Positions 33,407 to 42,085 of a DNA stretch of 64,000 nt are shown piece by piece. Below the pieces are notes generated by a model. That model was not told the DNA's origin. It ran no database searches and worked only from the letters and a program-made list of their open reading frames with translations. Position 1 is the stretch's first letter; each line of letters opens with the position of its first letter. The position numbers were made by a program, and so were the translations under genes. The stretch is from Flavobacterium sp. N3904 (GTDB lineage: Bacteria > Bacteroidota > Bacteroidia > Flavobacteriales > Flavobacteriaceae): the NCBI RefSeq assembly GCF_025947305.1, contig NZ_CP110009.1, positions 1,488,001-1,552,000 on the forward strand, read 5' to 3'.

Positions 33407-34042
33407 ATGACTTTATTTTTGCCTTTTTTTCTCGGATTTATTGTTGCTGCAATTGGAATTACACCTCCTGGTTTAATCAATATGACAGCCGCAAAAGTGA
33501 GTTTGAAAGATGGCCGGAACGAAGCTATTTCTTTTGCCGTGGGAGCTACCATAATTGTATTTTTTCAAACCTTTTTGGCACTGTTATTTGCTACTTTTAT
33601 CAATAGCCGCCCCGACATCATTAGCAGGCTTCAGGAAATGGGACTGTTTATTTTTATAGCGCTGACCGTATATTTTTTTTGGAAGGCAAAAAAGCCAAAA
33701 ATCCCCAAATCGGAAGCAAAAGTGCGAAGTAAAACCAATCGTTTTTTTCTGGGAATGTTATTGTCTGCATTAAATCTTTTTCCCATCCCTTATTATGTTT
33801 TTGTATCCATTACACTAGCAACTTATGGATATTTTTATTTTACCGAATCTTTTATCTATGCTTTTGTATCAGGTGTGGTAGCCGGTTCTTTTTTGGTTTT
33901 TTATCTTTATATAGTATACTTCAAAAAGAGAGAGGCAAAATCTAATTTTTTAATGAATAATGGGAATTATATTATTGGTACTATTACAGGATTAGTCTCA
34001 ATTGTTACGCTCTTTAAACTCATTAAGGGATATTTTGGATAA
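33407..34042 (+). CDS. LysE-family translocator
   Basis: A 211-residue inner-membrane protein with about six hydrophobic helices. The first, LFLPFFLGFIVAAIGITPPGLINMTAAKVSL, has the P-G-motif of LysE/RhtB exporters, which move amino acids or related small metabolites out of the cell; the substrate is unknown. The gap before it has a direct repeat of AGTTTTCAGTAC. The next gene starts 6 bases after its stop, so they probably share a transcript. Confidence 0.85.
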   Translation: MTLFLPFFLGFIVAAIGITPPGLINMTAAKVSLKDGRNEAISFAVGATIIVFFQTFLALLFATFINSRPDIISRLQEMGLFIFIALTVYFFWKAKKPKIPKSEAKVRSKTNRFFLGMLLSALNLFPIPYYVFVSITLATYGYFYFTESFIYAFVSGVVAGSFLVFYLYIVYFKKREAKSNFLMNNGNYIIGTITGLVSIVTLFKLIKGYFG

Positions 34043-34048
34043 AATACA

Positions 34049-34381
34049 ATGGAAACTACAAATGATAATTTTTTTGAAAGAGTCTATGCAGTTGCGAGAC
34101 AAATTCCATATGGGAAAGTCACTTCTTATGGGGCTATAGCCAAAATATTAGGAGCAGCACGTTCTGCCAGAATGGTAGGCTGGGCAATGAATGCCGCACA
34201 CAATAGGGAGGATGTTCCCGCTCATCGTGTGGTTAACAGAAAAGGTCTGCTAACCGGAAAACACCATTTTGACGGCACTAATCTGATGCAGCAATTATTG
34301 GAAAGCGAAGGTATTGTTGTTGTGGATAATCAAATTATGAATTTTGAAAGTGTTTTTTGGGAGCCTGAAGTACATCTTTAA
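34049..34381 (+). CDS. alkyltransferase-like protein (MGMT fold, no active-site Cys)
   Basis: A 110-residue protein covering the DNA-binding domain of O6-methylguanine-DNA methyltransferase. It has ARQIPYGKVTSYGAIAKILGAARSARMVGWAMN, then PAHRVVN where true methyltransferases have PCHRV. The acceptor Cys is therefore Ala, as in the ATL (alkyltransferase-like) group, which binds O6-alkylguanine and hands the lesion to nucleotide excision repair. The small size fits ATL. It is probably translated with the upstream LysE-type gene. Confidence 0.9.
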   Translation: METTNDNFFERVYAVARQIPYGKVTSYGAIAKILGAARSARMVGWAMNAAHNREDVPAHRVVNRKGLLTGKHHFDGTNLMQQLLESEGIVVVDNQIMNFESVFWEPEVHL

Positions 34382-34520
34382 ATAAGATTTTTTATTTCTA
34401 TTTATTGAATTTATTTGGTATCTATTGATCGTTGAAATTTTCGTTATTAGGGAATAGATTCTATTTGTATTAGTATCAATAAATCCGATACAAATCCTTT
34501 AAAATAAGAAGATAATCATT

Positions 34521-34528
34521 TATCTTTG
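34521..34528 (+). promoter_or_regulatory. -7 box of the Mrp-type ATPase gene
   Basis: TATCTTTG fits TAnnTTTG, 62 bases before the ATG at 34591. The -33 box is unclear. Confidence 0.4.
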
Positions 34529-34590
34529 CAATCTAAAATTAGTTTAAATAAAGATAAATTTTTCTGAATTTAAACCTGAAATATTTGATA

Positions 34591-35721
34591 ATGAAAATAG
34601 ATAAAAAAGATATCCTTAAAGCATTAGAGACAATAACTATTGCTGGTGAAGGAAAAAATATGGTAGAAAGCGGAGCAATAGCAAATGTTGTTACTTTTGG
34701 AGATGAGGTCGTTGTGGATTTAGTTTTGCACACCCCTGCAATGCACATCAAAAAAAGAGCTGAGGACGATATCAAAAAAACAATACTCGAATTGGTTTCA
34801 CCGGATGCTAAAATCAAAGTAAATATAAAAGTAGAAGTTGCTGAAAATCCAAATCAAATAAAAGGGAAAGCAATTCCAGGAATTAAAAATATTATAGCAG
34901 TTGCTTCTGGAAAAGGAGGCGTAGGAAAATCTACAGTTACGGCAAATTTAGCAGTGACCTTAGCAAAAATGGGGTTTTCTGTAGGTGTTTTGGATGCAGA
35001 TATTTATGGACCATCTATGCCGATCATGTTTGATGTAGAAAATGAAAAACCAATTTCGGTAACAGTTGATGGAAAATCAAAAATGAAACCTGTGGAAAGT
35101 TATGAAGTAAAAATACTCTCGATTGGGTTTTTTACTTCTCCAAGCCAAGCGGTAATCTGGAGAGGACCTATGGCTTCTAAAGCGCTGAATCAAATGATAT
35201 TTGATGCAGATTGGGGTGAACTGGACTTTATGCTAATTGATTTACCTCCAGGAACAGGGGATATTCATCTTTCTATTATGCAATCACTGCCTGTAACAGG
35301 AGCAGTAGTTGTAAGCACCCCGCAAGCGGTTGCTCTGGCCGATGCCAAAAAAGGAGTTTCTATGTTTATGTCTGAGGCTATAAATGTACCTGTTTTGGGG
35401 ATTATAGAAAATATGGCATATTTTACACCAGAAGAATTGCCGTCCAATAAATACTATATTTTTGGAAAAGAAGGGGCAAAAGATTTGGCACAAGATTTAG
35501 ACGTTGCATTTCTCGGCGAAGTGCCTATTGTACAATCTATCCGCGAAGCAGGGGATTACGGTCGACCGGCTGCGTTGCAAACAGGTTCAATTATAGAAAA
35601 TGTTTTTGAAGAAATTACCAGAAATGTTGTTCAGGAAGTCGTTAATAGAAATGAAAATTTAGCCCCTACTGAAGCTATAAAAATTACTACTATGGCGGGA
35701 TGCTCATCTGTTAGAAAATAA
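34591..35721 (+). CDS. Mrp/NBP35-family iron-sulfur cluster carrier ATPase
   Basis: A 376-residue protein. Residues about 1-90 are a MIP18/DUF59 domain; then the deviant Walker A ASGKGGVGKST (about 107-117), DADIYGPSMP and IDLPPGTGD (Walker B region) mark the Mrp/NBP35 P-loop ATPase. Family members bind and deliver Fe-S clusters; the CxxC pair of ApbC is not obvious, and a single Cys occurs in the C-terminal MAGCSSVRK. The ATG at 34591 is chosen over a TTG six bases upstream. The NifU-like gene follows 120 bases later, so this is a small Fe-S assembly group with the ferredoxin downstream. Confidence 0.9.
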   Translation: MKIDKKDILKALETITIAGEGKNMVESGAIANVVTFGDEVVVDLVLHTPAMHIKKRAEDDIKKTILELVSPDAKIKVNIKVEVAENPNQIKGKAIPGIKNIIAVASGKGGVGKSTVTANLAVTLAKMGFSVGVLDADIYGPSMPIMFDVENEKPISVTVDGKSKMKPVESYEVKILSIGFFTSPSQAVIWRGPMASKALNQMIFDADWGELDFMLIDLPPGTGDIHLSIMQSLPVTGAVVVSTPQAVALADAKKGVSMFMSEAINVPVLGIIENMAYFTPEELPSNKYYIFGKEGAKDLAQDLDVAFLGEVPIVQSIREAGDYGRPAALQTGSIIENVFEEITRNVVQEVVNRNENLAPTEAIKITTMAGCSSVRK

Positions 35722-35841
35722 GTTTCTAGCATCTAAAGAATAAATATAAAAAATCTGAAGATGAGTAAGTTGTAAAGACAGAAACATGAACTCAGAATAT
35801 TTATAGTCTTTCTTTAAAAAACAAAAAAATATTATCTACAC

Positions 35842-36081
35842 ATGAAAGCAGAAGAATTAACTAATAATGTTTTAAAGGCCCTTGACGAAATAAGACCTTT
35901 TTTAAATTCGGATGGAGGAGATATCACCCTTATTTCAATTGATGAAGGAAAACATGTAAAAGTGCGTCTTGAAGGAGCTTGTACCAGCTGTAGTGTAAAT
36001 CAAATGACGCTGAGAGCAGGTGTTGAAACTACAATAAAGAAGTTTGCTCCACAAATTGAAACAGTTGTGAATGTTTTATAA
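35842..36081 (+). CDS. NifU-like Fe-S scaffold protein
   Basis: A 79-residue protein consisting only of the NifU C-terminal domain. It has FLNSDGGDITLISIDEG and the cluster-ligating pair Cys47 and Cys50 in GACTSCSVNQMTLRAGVE. It serves as a scaffold or carrier for Fe-S clusters. It follows the Mrp-type ATPase on the same strand. A strong terminator lies 8 bases after the stop. Confidence 0.92.
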   Translation: MKAEELTNNVLKALDEIRPFLNSDGGDITLISIDEGKHVKVRLEGACTSCSVNQMTLRAGVETTIKKFAPQIETVVNVL

Positions 36082-36089
36082 TCACATTG

Positions 36090-36128
36090 AAAAGAGGCTG
36101 TTGTTTCTTTCATATAAGCCTCTTTTTT
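36090..36128 (+). terminator. terminator of the Mrp-NifU unit
   Basis: AAAAGAGGCT pairs with AGCCTCTTTT around a 17-base loop, followed by TTCT. The remaining gap to 36344 is AT-rich with no gene seen. Confidence 0.7.
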
Positions 36129-36344
36129 CTAAATCATTGAAATACAGGATTTGGTTTACTCTAAAAAACTAGAATATAAAATGATAAATATCATATTTCT
36201 CCCTTGTTAAATAAATGGTCTATACTTGTTAAAACACAGTAAAAAAGTCTTTTTTAAACAATTATCATTAATGAATTACCAATAATACGACTGTTTTTTT
36301 TGATTTATGTAAAAATATGTAAAAATAATTCAATTTTTTTTTCT

Positions 36345-36373
36345 TTGACAATTCAAATAAAAAATTATATTTG
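36345..36373 (+). promoter_or_regulatory. promoter of the exported protein gene at 36399
   Basis: TTG (36345-36347), an 18-base spacer and TATATTTG (36366-36373), 26 bases before the ATG. Confidence 0.65.
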
Positions 36374-36398
36374 TAGCACTAACCTACAATCCTGAATT

Positions 36399-36872
36399 AT
36401 GAAAAAGCAGTACTTATTGATTATTCTATTTTTATTTCTTTACAAAAGCTATGGGCAAGAACCTATGCAAGAGTCATATGTTACTAAAACATATGTCAAT
36501 ACTGATGAAGGATGGAGTGAGGTGAATTTCAGTGCCATGGTAAATATTTCCTCAAATCGAAAGGGACAATTAAAGATTTCTAATGCTGAATTTTTGACTG
36601 AACTTAGTGGCGGGAAGGCAAAAATGTTAGAAAATAGTGCATACAATTCGGCCGAATTTACCTCTCAGGTTTTGTCTAAAGAGAAAACGGAAAAAAATGG
36701 TGTAATAAATTTAACATTCGATGGTAAGCTGGTATATAAATGTCATGAGGGATCTTATACTGTACCTTCAAAAATTATTTTTAGAATAAATCAGGCTGAT
36801 ATTATTGGTTTAAAAATTCTTAATAGGGACAATAACAAAGAATTTGCGGTTGACCTAGAAATAAAAGAGTAA
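36399..36872 (+). CDS. exported protein of unknown function
   Basis: A 157-residue protein with a signal peptide (YLLIILFLFLYKSYGQ). The mature part is beta-rich without cysteines or a recognisable domain; EGWSEVNFSAMVNISS and KIIFRINQADIIGLKIL are its most regular strands. I do not recognise the family. It has its own promoter and is followed 50 bases later by the ferredoxin gene, so the two may be transcribed together. Confidence 0.75.
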   Translation: MKKQYLLIILFLFLYKSYGQEPMQESYVTKTYVNTDEGWSEVNFSAMVNISSNRKGQLKISNAEFLTELSGGKAKMLENSAYNSAEFTSQVLSKEKTEKNGVINLTFDGKLVYKCHEGSYTVPSKIIFRINQADIIGLKILNRDNNKEFAVDLEIKE

Positions 36873-36921
36873 AATCAAAGCTTTATAGTTTTGGGTTTTA
36901 AATAAAATACAAATTATAGTA

Positions 36922-37239
36922 ATGGATGTTTTAATAAAAATAAAAGACAGGGAAGGAATTGTTCATGAATTGCAAGCTCCTACAGATATGGCAATGAACA
37001 TAATGGAATTATGCAAAGCCTACGAATTGCCTGTTGAAGGAACTTGCGGAGGAATGGCCATGTGTGCTTCTTGTCAATGTTATGTTCTTAACGATATTGC
37101 ATTGCCCGAAATGGGAGATGATGAAGAAGCCATGCTTTCTGAAGCTTTTTATGTAAAATTAAACAGCCGTTTGGGTTGCCAAATTCCTATTACTGAAAGC
37201 CTTGAAGGTTTGGAATTAGAATTAGCACCAGAAAATTAA
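36922..37239 (+). CDS. 2Fe-2S adrenodoxin-type ferredoxin
   Basis: A 105-residue electron carrier. The 2Fe-2S ligands are Cys42, Cys48, Cys51 (CGGMAMCASC) and Cys86 in RLGCQIP, the C-X5-C-X2-C...C spacing of adrenodoxin/ISC-type ferredoxins. A partner reductase is not in the window; the nearby NifU and Mrp genes fit a role in Fe-S assembly. The 3' end overlaps the convergent SGNH-hydrolase gene by 4 bases. Confidence 0.92.
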   Translation: MDVLIKIKDREGIVHELQAPTDMAMNIMELCKAYELPVEGTCGGMAMCASCQCYVLNDIALPEMGDDEEAMLSEAFYVKLNSRLGCQIPITESLEGLELELAPEN

Positions 37240-37979
37240 TTTTTATTTTGTAAAGTACTAACTGCTTGGGGTAATATACGTTCTACAAACAATCCATATG
37301 CTTTTTCTGAAGGATGAAGATTGTCTTTTGCCACAAGGCTTAGATCAGACAGTCCTTGTCTGGTTATATCAGTAATATTTATAAAGGCAATTGCGTTTTG
37401 TAAGCAATAATTTTTTGCAAAAGAATTGTATTTGTCAATTTCTGTTGTAATTGTAGTTTTTCCGTTTCCAAAAGGAGTAAAAGCATAATCTGGAATAGAA
37501 ACTACAATTACATTTCTTTTATCTCCCTTTCCCAATAAAATAGCCTTATCTATAAGTTCAGGAAATTCTTTTTCGTAAACGGAAAATGAACTTCCCTGAT
37601 ATTGGTTATTCACACCAATGAGTAATGTAACCAAGTCATAATCTGTAGTTGGATTTTGAGTATTTATTGCAGAAAGTAGATTGCTAGTAGTCCAACCGGT
37701 TTGTGCAATTATTTTTAGTAAAAAACTATTGTTGGTATTCAAATTGTACAAACTGCTTTTCAATTGTTCTGGAAATCTGCAAGTCTCGCAAACACTTTGC
37801 CCTATGGTATAGCTATCACCCAGAGCCAAATATTTTATTGGGTCTGGTTTTGTTTCTAAAGTTAGAACTAGCGGCTTAATTATTGGAGATACTGCAGTTT
37901 TAGAGTCACTATTGTCAGATTGGCAACTGATTAAAAAACAACTTAAAAAGAGTATGCTTATTTTTACTGATTGTATCAT
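37236..37979 (-). CDS. SGNH/GDSL-family hydrolase lipoprotein
   Basis: A 247-residue lipoprotein (ILFLSCFLISC, lipobox Cys). SGNH blocks are visible: block I GDSYTIG with the nucleophile Ser (about 54-60), a Gly-containing LLIGVNNQYQG with the block III Asn, and block V DNLHPSEKAYG with the Asp-x-x-His pair. It probably acts as an esterase, lipase or acetyl-polysaccharide deacetylase at the envelope; the substrate is unknown. The 3' end overlaps the ferredoxin gene. Confidence 0.88.
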   Translation of the reverse strand: MIQSVKISILFLSCFLISCQSDNSDSKTAVSPIIKPLVLTLETKPDPIKYLALGDSYTIGQSVCETCRFPEQLKSSLYNLNTNNSFLLKIIAQTGWTTSNLLSAINTQNPTTDYDLVTLLIGVNNQYQGSSFSVYEKEFPELIDKAILLGKGDKRNVIVVSIPDYAFTPFGNGKTTITTEIDKYNSFAKNYCLQNAIAFINITDITRQGLSDLSLVAKDNLHPSEKAYGLFVERILPQAVSTLQNKN

Positions 37980-38033
37980 ATCTATAAAATTTGAATAAAC
38001 ATTTTTTTGTTGCCAATCTGGTTAGTAATTATC

Positions 38034-38816
38034 TCAAACCATTTCGACTTTCATAGCTATTTGTTGCTCGATAGCATCCCAAAGCCCTATTCTTTTTTCT
38101 AACGCTAAAATTGATATCTCTTCAACTTCCAACCATTTTTTTGGATCCTCTCCGCAAAGTTCGGTGATCATTTTCATCGCCATTGGGCCATGTTCATCAG
38201 CATCCAATTCAATATGTCTTTCAAAATAATAAATCAGTTTGCTTAAGTCTTTTGCCGGAAAACTGGATTGAAAGTTTTTCAAAATTTCAGTAAACATACT
38301 CGGAATTAAATCTTCTCTCCCAAACGTAAATGCAGCTGCAATTTCGTGCGATTTTCCTTCTTCAATTACTCTAAAAGTAAAATCAAGGAATGCTTTTATA
38401 TTTGGGTGTAAATCACTTTTTTTTATAGCAACAAATATGTTTTGAAGGGAGTTTACATCTTCTAAAAATTGTTCAATTCTAGAAGTTTTTGCTCCACAAT
38501 CTTGCATAGCTTCAATGTACATTTCAAAATGACTCATACGTCGACCATTAATACTTAAGTCACTTTCCTCAGCCAATACAATTTCGTTAATTAAATATCT
38601 TGTTTCTGGATTTGGTGTTGCAAACCAAGGAGTTGTAGTACAGGTAAGTTTATTTTGTAAAGCTTTTAATAACGACATAAAATCCCAAACCGCATATACA
38701 TGACTTTCTAAAAAAGTATGTAAATCTTCAAGTGTATTTACTTTTTTGTATAAAGGATGGTCTAATAATTGTTGTTTTTGACTATTAATTTTTGAATTGA
38801 TTGTTGCAATGTTCAT
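38034..38816 (-). CDS. DUF3050 family protein
   Basis: A 260-residue cytoplasmic protein matching the DUF3050 family, a helical haem-oxygenase-like fold: HPLYKKVNTLEDLHTFLESHVYAVWDFMSLLKALQ at the start, TRYLINEIVLAEESD and YFERHIELDADEHG with conserved His and Glu that resemble a di-metal or haem site. Function unknown. The ATG at 38816 (MNIATIN) is preferred; the longer in-frame start crosses the terminator of the upstream acyl-CoA dehydrogenase gene. Confidence 0.85.
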   Translation of the reverse strand: MNIATINSKINSQKQQLLDHPLYKKVNTLEDLHTFLESHVYAVWDFMSLLKALQNKLTCTTTPWFATPNPETRYLINEIVLAEESDLSINGRRMSHFEMYIEAMQDCGAKTSRIEQFLEDVNSLQNIFVAIKKSDLHPNIKAFLDFTFRVIEEGKSHEIAAAFTFGREDLIPSMFTEILKNFQSSFPAKDLSKLIYYFERHIELDADEHGPMAMKMITELCGEDPKKWLEVEEISILALEKRIGLWDAIEQQIAMKVEMV

Positions 38817-38837
38817 TGGGGATTTTTTTAATGTAAA

Positions 38838-38872
38838 AGTAAAAAAGCTTCTCGTTTCCAAGAAGCTTTTGC
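38838..38872 (-). terminator. terminator of the acyl-CoA dehydrogenase gene
   Basis: AAAAGCTTCT and AGAAGCTTTT form a perfect 10-bp stem with an 8-base loop. The minus strand continues TTACTTTT. Confidence 0.75.
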
Positions 38873-38908
38873 TATCAATTTTATAAATACTTTAATAGTT
38901 GTTCAGTA

Positions 38909-40087
38909 CTATTTGAAAGCTGGGATTCCAGTAACATCCATTCCTGTAATCAGTAAATGAATATCATGTGTCCCTTCGTAAGTAATTACTGACTCTAAGT
39001 TCATCATGTGGCGCATTATAGAATATTCGCCGGTAATTCCCATTCCGCCCAGCATTTGTCTTGCTTCACGAGCAATATGTATGGCCATGTCTACATTATT
39101 TCTTTTGGCCATCGAGATTTGAGCAGTTGTGGCTCTTCCTTCATTTCTTAAAACTCCAAGTCTCCAGGTTAGTAATTGTGCTTTGGTGATTTCAGTAATC
39201 ATTTCTGCCAATTTCTTTTGTTGCAATTGTGTTCCGGCAATAGGTTTGTCAAACTGAATTCTCTCTTTGGCATATCGCAAAGCGGTGTCGTAGCAATCCA
39301 TTGCAGCACCAATAGCGCCCCATGCAATTCCGTAACGTGCTGAATCCAAGCAACCAAGTGGTGCTCCCAATCCTGATTTATTAGGGAGTAAATTTTCTTT
39401 AGGAACTTTTACATTATCAAAAATCAATTCTCCTGTAGAAGAGGCACGAAGCGACCATTTATTGTGGGTTTCAGGAGTGCTAAAACCTGCCATGCCTCGT
39501 TCTACGATTAATCCGTGAATTCTTCCTTCTTCATTTTTTGCCCAAACAATGGCAATATCGGCAAAAGGAGCATTTGAAATCCACATTTTGGCGCCATTTA
39601 ATAAATAATGATCGCCCATGTCTTTAAAATTGGTAATCATACTTCCAGGGTCTGATCCATAGTTAGGTTCGGTCAATCCAAAACAACCCATAAATTCTCC
39701 AGTGGCCAATTTTGGTAAATATTTCTTCCTTTGTTCTTCGTTTCCATATTTCCAAATAGGATACATAACCAACGAAGATTGTACAGATGAGGTAGAACGA
39801 ACGCCCGAATCGCCACGTTCTATTTCTTGCATGATTAACCCATAGGATATTTGATCGAGTCCAGCTCCACCATATTCTTCTGGTATATAAGGGCCAAAAC
39901 CACCAATTTCGCCCAAACCTTTTATTATTTGTTTTGGGAATTCAGCTTTTTGTGCATATTCTTCGATAATCGGAGAAACTTCGCGTTTTACCCAAGCTCG
40001 GGCAGAATCACGAACCAATTTGTGTTCGTCACTTAATAAATCATCTAGATTGTAATAATCTGGGGCTTGAAATAAATCGGGTCTCAT
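38909..40087 (-). CDS. acyl-CoA dehydrogenase, glutaryl-CoA dehydrogenase-like
   Basis: A 392-residue FAD enzyme. It shows the acyl-CoA dehydrogenase signatures CFGLTEPNYGSDPG and KMWISNAPFADIAIVWAK, and near the C-terminus the catalytic base Glu in ITYEGTHDIHLLI, the position and context used by glutaryl-CoA dehydrogenase; the length fits. It would oxidise glutaryl-CoA (lysine/tryptophan breakdown), though a broader acyl-CoA role cannot be excluded. It is a single gene with its own terminator. Confidence 0.9.
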   Translation of the reverse strand: MRPDLFQAPDYYNLDDLLSDEHKLVRDSARAWVKREVSPIIEEYAQKAEFPKQIIKGLGEIGGFGPYIPEEYGGAGLDQISYGLIMQEIERGDSGVRSTSSVQSSLVMYPIWKYGNEEQRKKYLPKLATGEFMGCFGLTEPNYGSDPGSMITNFKDMGDHYLLNGAKMWISNAPFADIAIVWAKNEEGRIHGLIVERGMAGFSTPETHNKWSLRASSTGELIFDNVKVPKENLLPNKSGLGAPLGCLDSARYGIAWGAIGAAMDCYDTALRYAKERIQFDKPIAGTQLQQKKLAEMITEITKAQLLTWRLGVLRNEGRATTAQISMAKRNNVDMAIHIAREARQMLGGMGITGEYSIMRHMMNLESVITYEGTHDIHLLITGMDVTGIPAFK

Positions 40088-40328
40088 GGTTTGACATTTT
40101 AGTGTTACAAAACTACGTAAAGAAATATAACAAAACTAATCTAAAATGTTATAAATGTAAACGCCAATCAAATTATACATTATCGTTAGGTATGATTTAC
40201 AATTTGGTCATTAAATAGGGGAAAATTTTAGTGTTGTATAGTGCAAAGCAATTTCGTAATATTGCCAAATAAATGAATAGTTATAAATCATTTATTTTTT
40301 TTCTAAAATTTAACCCCAAATCAAAATT

Positions 40329-40721
40329 ATGAAAAAACAAGTAGTATTTATTTTATTGTTATTATTAGTAGGGTCGATAGGATATTCGCAAACACTGGAT
40401 TGTAGTAAATTGAAAAATATCAAAGCCTATAACCCAGATTATCCCAGTAGAACTTTTGTAATAAAAGGAACTACTCAAGAGAGTTATGATAAAGGAGTAC
40501 TTCAGTTGGTATGGAGCGTTAAGTGGTTAACTGATTGTGAATATGAAGTCGTGTGTCTTAAAAAACTTGGAGAATCTCAAATGGAGGTTGGCGATAGAAT
40601 AATTATGACCATAGTAAGTATTGACGATGACTGTTTTACACTTAAAAGAACTTTTTATTGTAAAAATATTCCCGAAGGAGAGGTTGATCCAGAAAGTACA
40701 TTTTGCTTAGCAAAGAGTTAG
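40329..40721 (+). CDS. exported protein of unknown function
   Basis: A 130-residue protein with a signal peptide (VFILLLLLVGSIGYSQ) and six cysteines in the mature part, suggesting disulfides in the periplasm. It contains LVWSVKWLTDCEYEVVC and TFYCKNIP, patterns common to small Flavobacterium exported proteins; I do not recognise a named domain. It is a single gene ending at a bidirectional hairpin. Confidence 0.72.
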   Translation: MKKQVVFILLLLLVGSIGYSQTLDCSKLKNIKAYNPDYPSRTFVIKGTTQESYDKGVLQLVWSVKWLTDCEYEVVCLKKLGESQMEVGDRIIMTIVSIDDDCFTLKRTFYCKNIPEGEVDPESTFCLAKS

Positions 40722-40749
40722 TCTAATTGTTGAAGTTAGATTTCAAAAG

Positions 40750-40786
40750 GCAATTTTTATTTAAGTAAATAGAAATTGCTTTTTTT
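40750..40786. terminator. bidirectional terminator between 40329 gene and trmN6
   Basis: GCAATTTTTATTT pairs with AAATAGAAATTGC (one G-T) with a 4-base loop; T-runs lie on both sides. It serves two convergent genes. Confidence 0.7.
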
Positions 40787-41499
40787 TACATCTTCAAGTA
40801 AAATTTTTCGGTAAGAGCAATATAATCAGGAGTATATGCATGTCTTTTCGTTTCGATAACCAATACATCTTCAGGAAGAACAGTGTTTTTATTTCGGCTA
40901 AAAGCCAATAAACTGCGTTTAATTTCAGTAGTTGGAGTTCCTTTGACACGAGTAATTTTTATAGGATACAATTCGAATTCTCGTGCTAATGCAATAAATT
41001 TTTCTTCCTCTTTAAAAGGAATAATAACCGAAAAAATTCCATTTTCCGAAAGTAATAAATCCGCAGCTTCGATTAAATCTTCAAAAGGCATTGCATCTGC
41101 AAAACGAGCCAAATCACGTTGGTCATTTTCAGTTTTGTAATCTTCGGTATAAAATGGAGGATTGGAAACAATTATATCATATTCGTCTTCGGGTTCTTCT
41201 ACAAATTCGTCTAACCCGGCGTGAAAGCAAAACAAACGATCACTCCAAGGTGAATTTTCGAAATTATCTACGGATTGTTCATATGCATCTTCATCAATTT
41301 CCAAAGCGTCAATTTGTTCGGCATGACTTCTTTGCGCAAGCATTAAAGCAATGATTCCAGTTCCGGTTCCAATGTCAAGAATGCTATAAGGATTGTTTCC
41401 TAAAGGAGCCCAAGCGCCTAATAAAACACCATCTGTGCCAATTTTCATGGCGCAACGATCTTGTTCAACAGCGAATTGTTTGAATTGGAATTTAGACAT
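40786..41499 (-). CDS. trmN6: tRNA1(Val) (adenine(37)-N6)-methyltransferase
   Basis: A 237-residue SAM-dependent methyltransferase of the YfiC/TrmN6 family that makes m6A37 in tRNA-Val. It shows DRCAMKIGTDGVLLGAWA (family start block), ILDIGTGTGIIALMLAQR (SAM site) and the catalytic VSNPPFY motif of N6-adenine methyltransferases. The ATG at 41499 (MSKFQF) is preferred over one 30 bases upstream because the conserved block starts there. It lies 47 bases after rimM and on the same strand as rpsP, forming a translation-related cluster. Confidence 0.9.
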   Translation of the reverse strand: MSKFQFKQFAVEQDRCAMKIGTDGVLLGAWAPLGNNPYSILDIGTGTGIIALMLAQRSHAEQIDALEIDEDAYEQSVDNFENSPWSDRLFCFHAGLDEFVEEPEDEYDIIVSNPPFYTEDYKTENDQRDLARFADAMPFEDLIEAADLLLSENGIFSVIIPFKEEEKFIALAREFELYPIKITRVKGTPTTEIKRSLLAFSRNKNTVLPEDVLVIETKRHAYTPDYIALTEKFYLKM

Positions 41500-41546
41500 A
41501 GAAACATTCGTTTTTTTTCGATTAAACAAATAACCGATTAAACTTG

Positions 41547-42071
41547 CTAAAGGTACATCTCGATCAAGCCTTCCGGTAAATCCATAATGACTTTTTTGTT
41601 GTCGCGGTCTATTTTTACAAGAAAATGATCAATCATTGGAATCAATATTTCAACATCACCTTTTAGAACTTCAAAAAGTGGTTGAGCTGTTGTGTCATTG
41701 ATAGATTGAATTTCTCCAACATATCCCAGACGTTTATCTTCTACTTCAAAACCTATAACTTCATGAAAGTAGAATTTGTTCCCCGAAAGTTTGGGCAACA
41801 TTTTTAAAGGAAGATAAAGATCGTTGCCTATAATAGCATCGGCTTCTTCTTCGGTATTTATATCTTCAAAACGAATTCTAAGAAAATCGTTTTTGTGTAA
41901 GTTGCAATTTTCAATAAAAAAAGGAACCAAGTGTTTGTTGCATTCAACAAACACTGATTCCAAGTTTTCGTATAACTCCGGTTCGTCTGTGTCTAAATAG
42001 GCCAGTACTTCACCTTTGAAACTAAATTTTTTGGCGATTTTACCCAAATAGAAACAATCTTCTTTACGCAT
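41547..42071 (-). CDS. rimM: ribosome maturation factor RimM
   Basis: A 174-residue protein needed for 30S assembly, with the N-terminal RimM domain (CFYLGKIAKKFSFKGEVLAYLDTDEP, the GK motif) and a C-terminal PRC-barrel (FYFHEVIGFEVEDKRLGYVGEI, MIDHFLVKID, MDLPEGLIEMYL). It starts 14 bases after the rpsP stop; S16-RimM coupling is the standard arrangement. Confidence 0.95.
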   Translation of the reverse strand: MRKEDCFYLGKIAKKFSFKGEVLAYLDTDEPELYENLESVFVECNKHLVPFFIENCNLHKNDFLRIRFEDINTEEEADAIIGNDLYLPLKMLPKLSGNKFYFHEVIGFEVEDKRLGYVGEIQSINDTTAQPLFEVLKGDVEILIPMIDHFLVKIDRDNKKVIMDLPEGLIEMYL

Positions 42072-42085
42072 CGTCGCCTTGTAAA

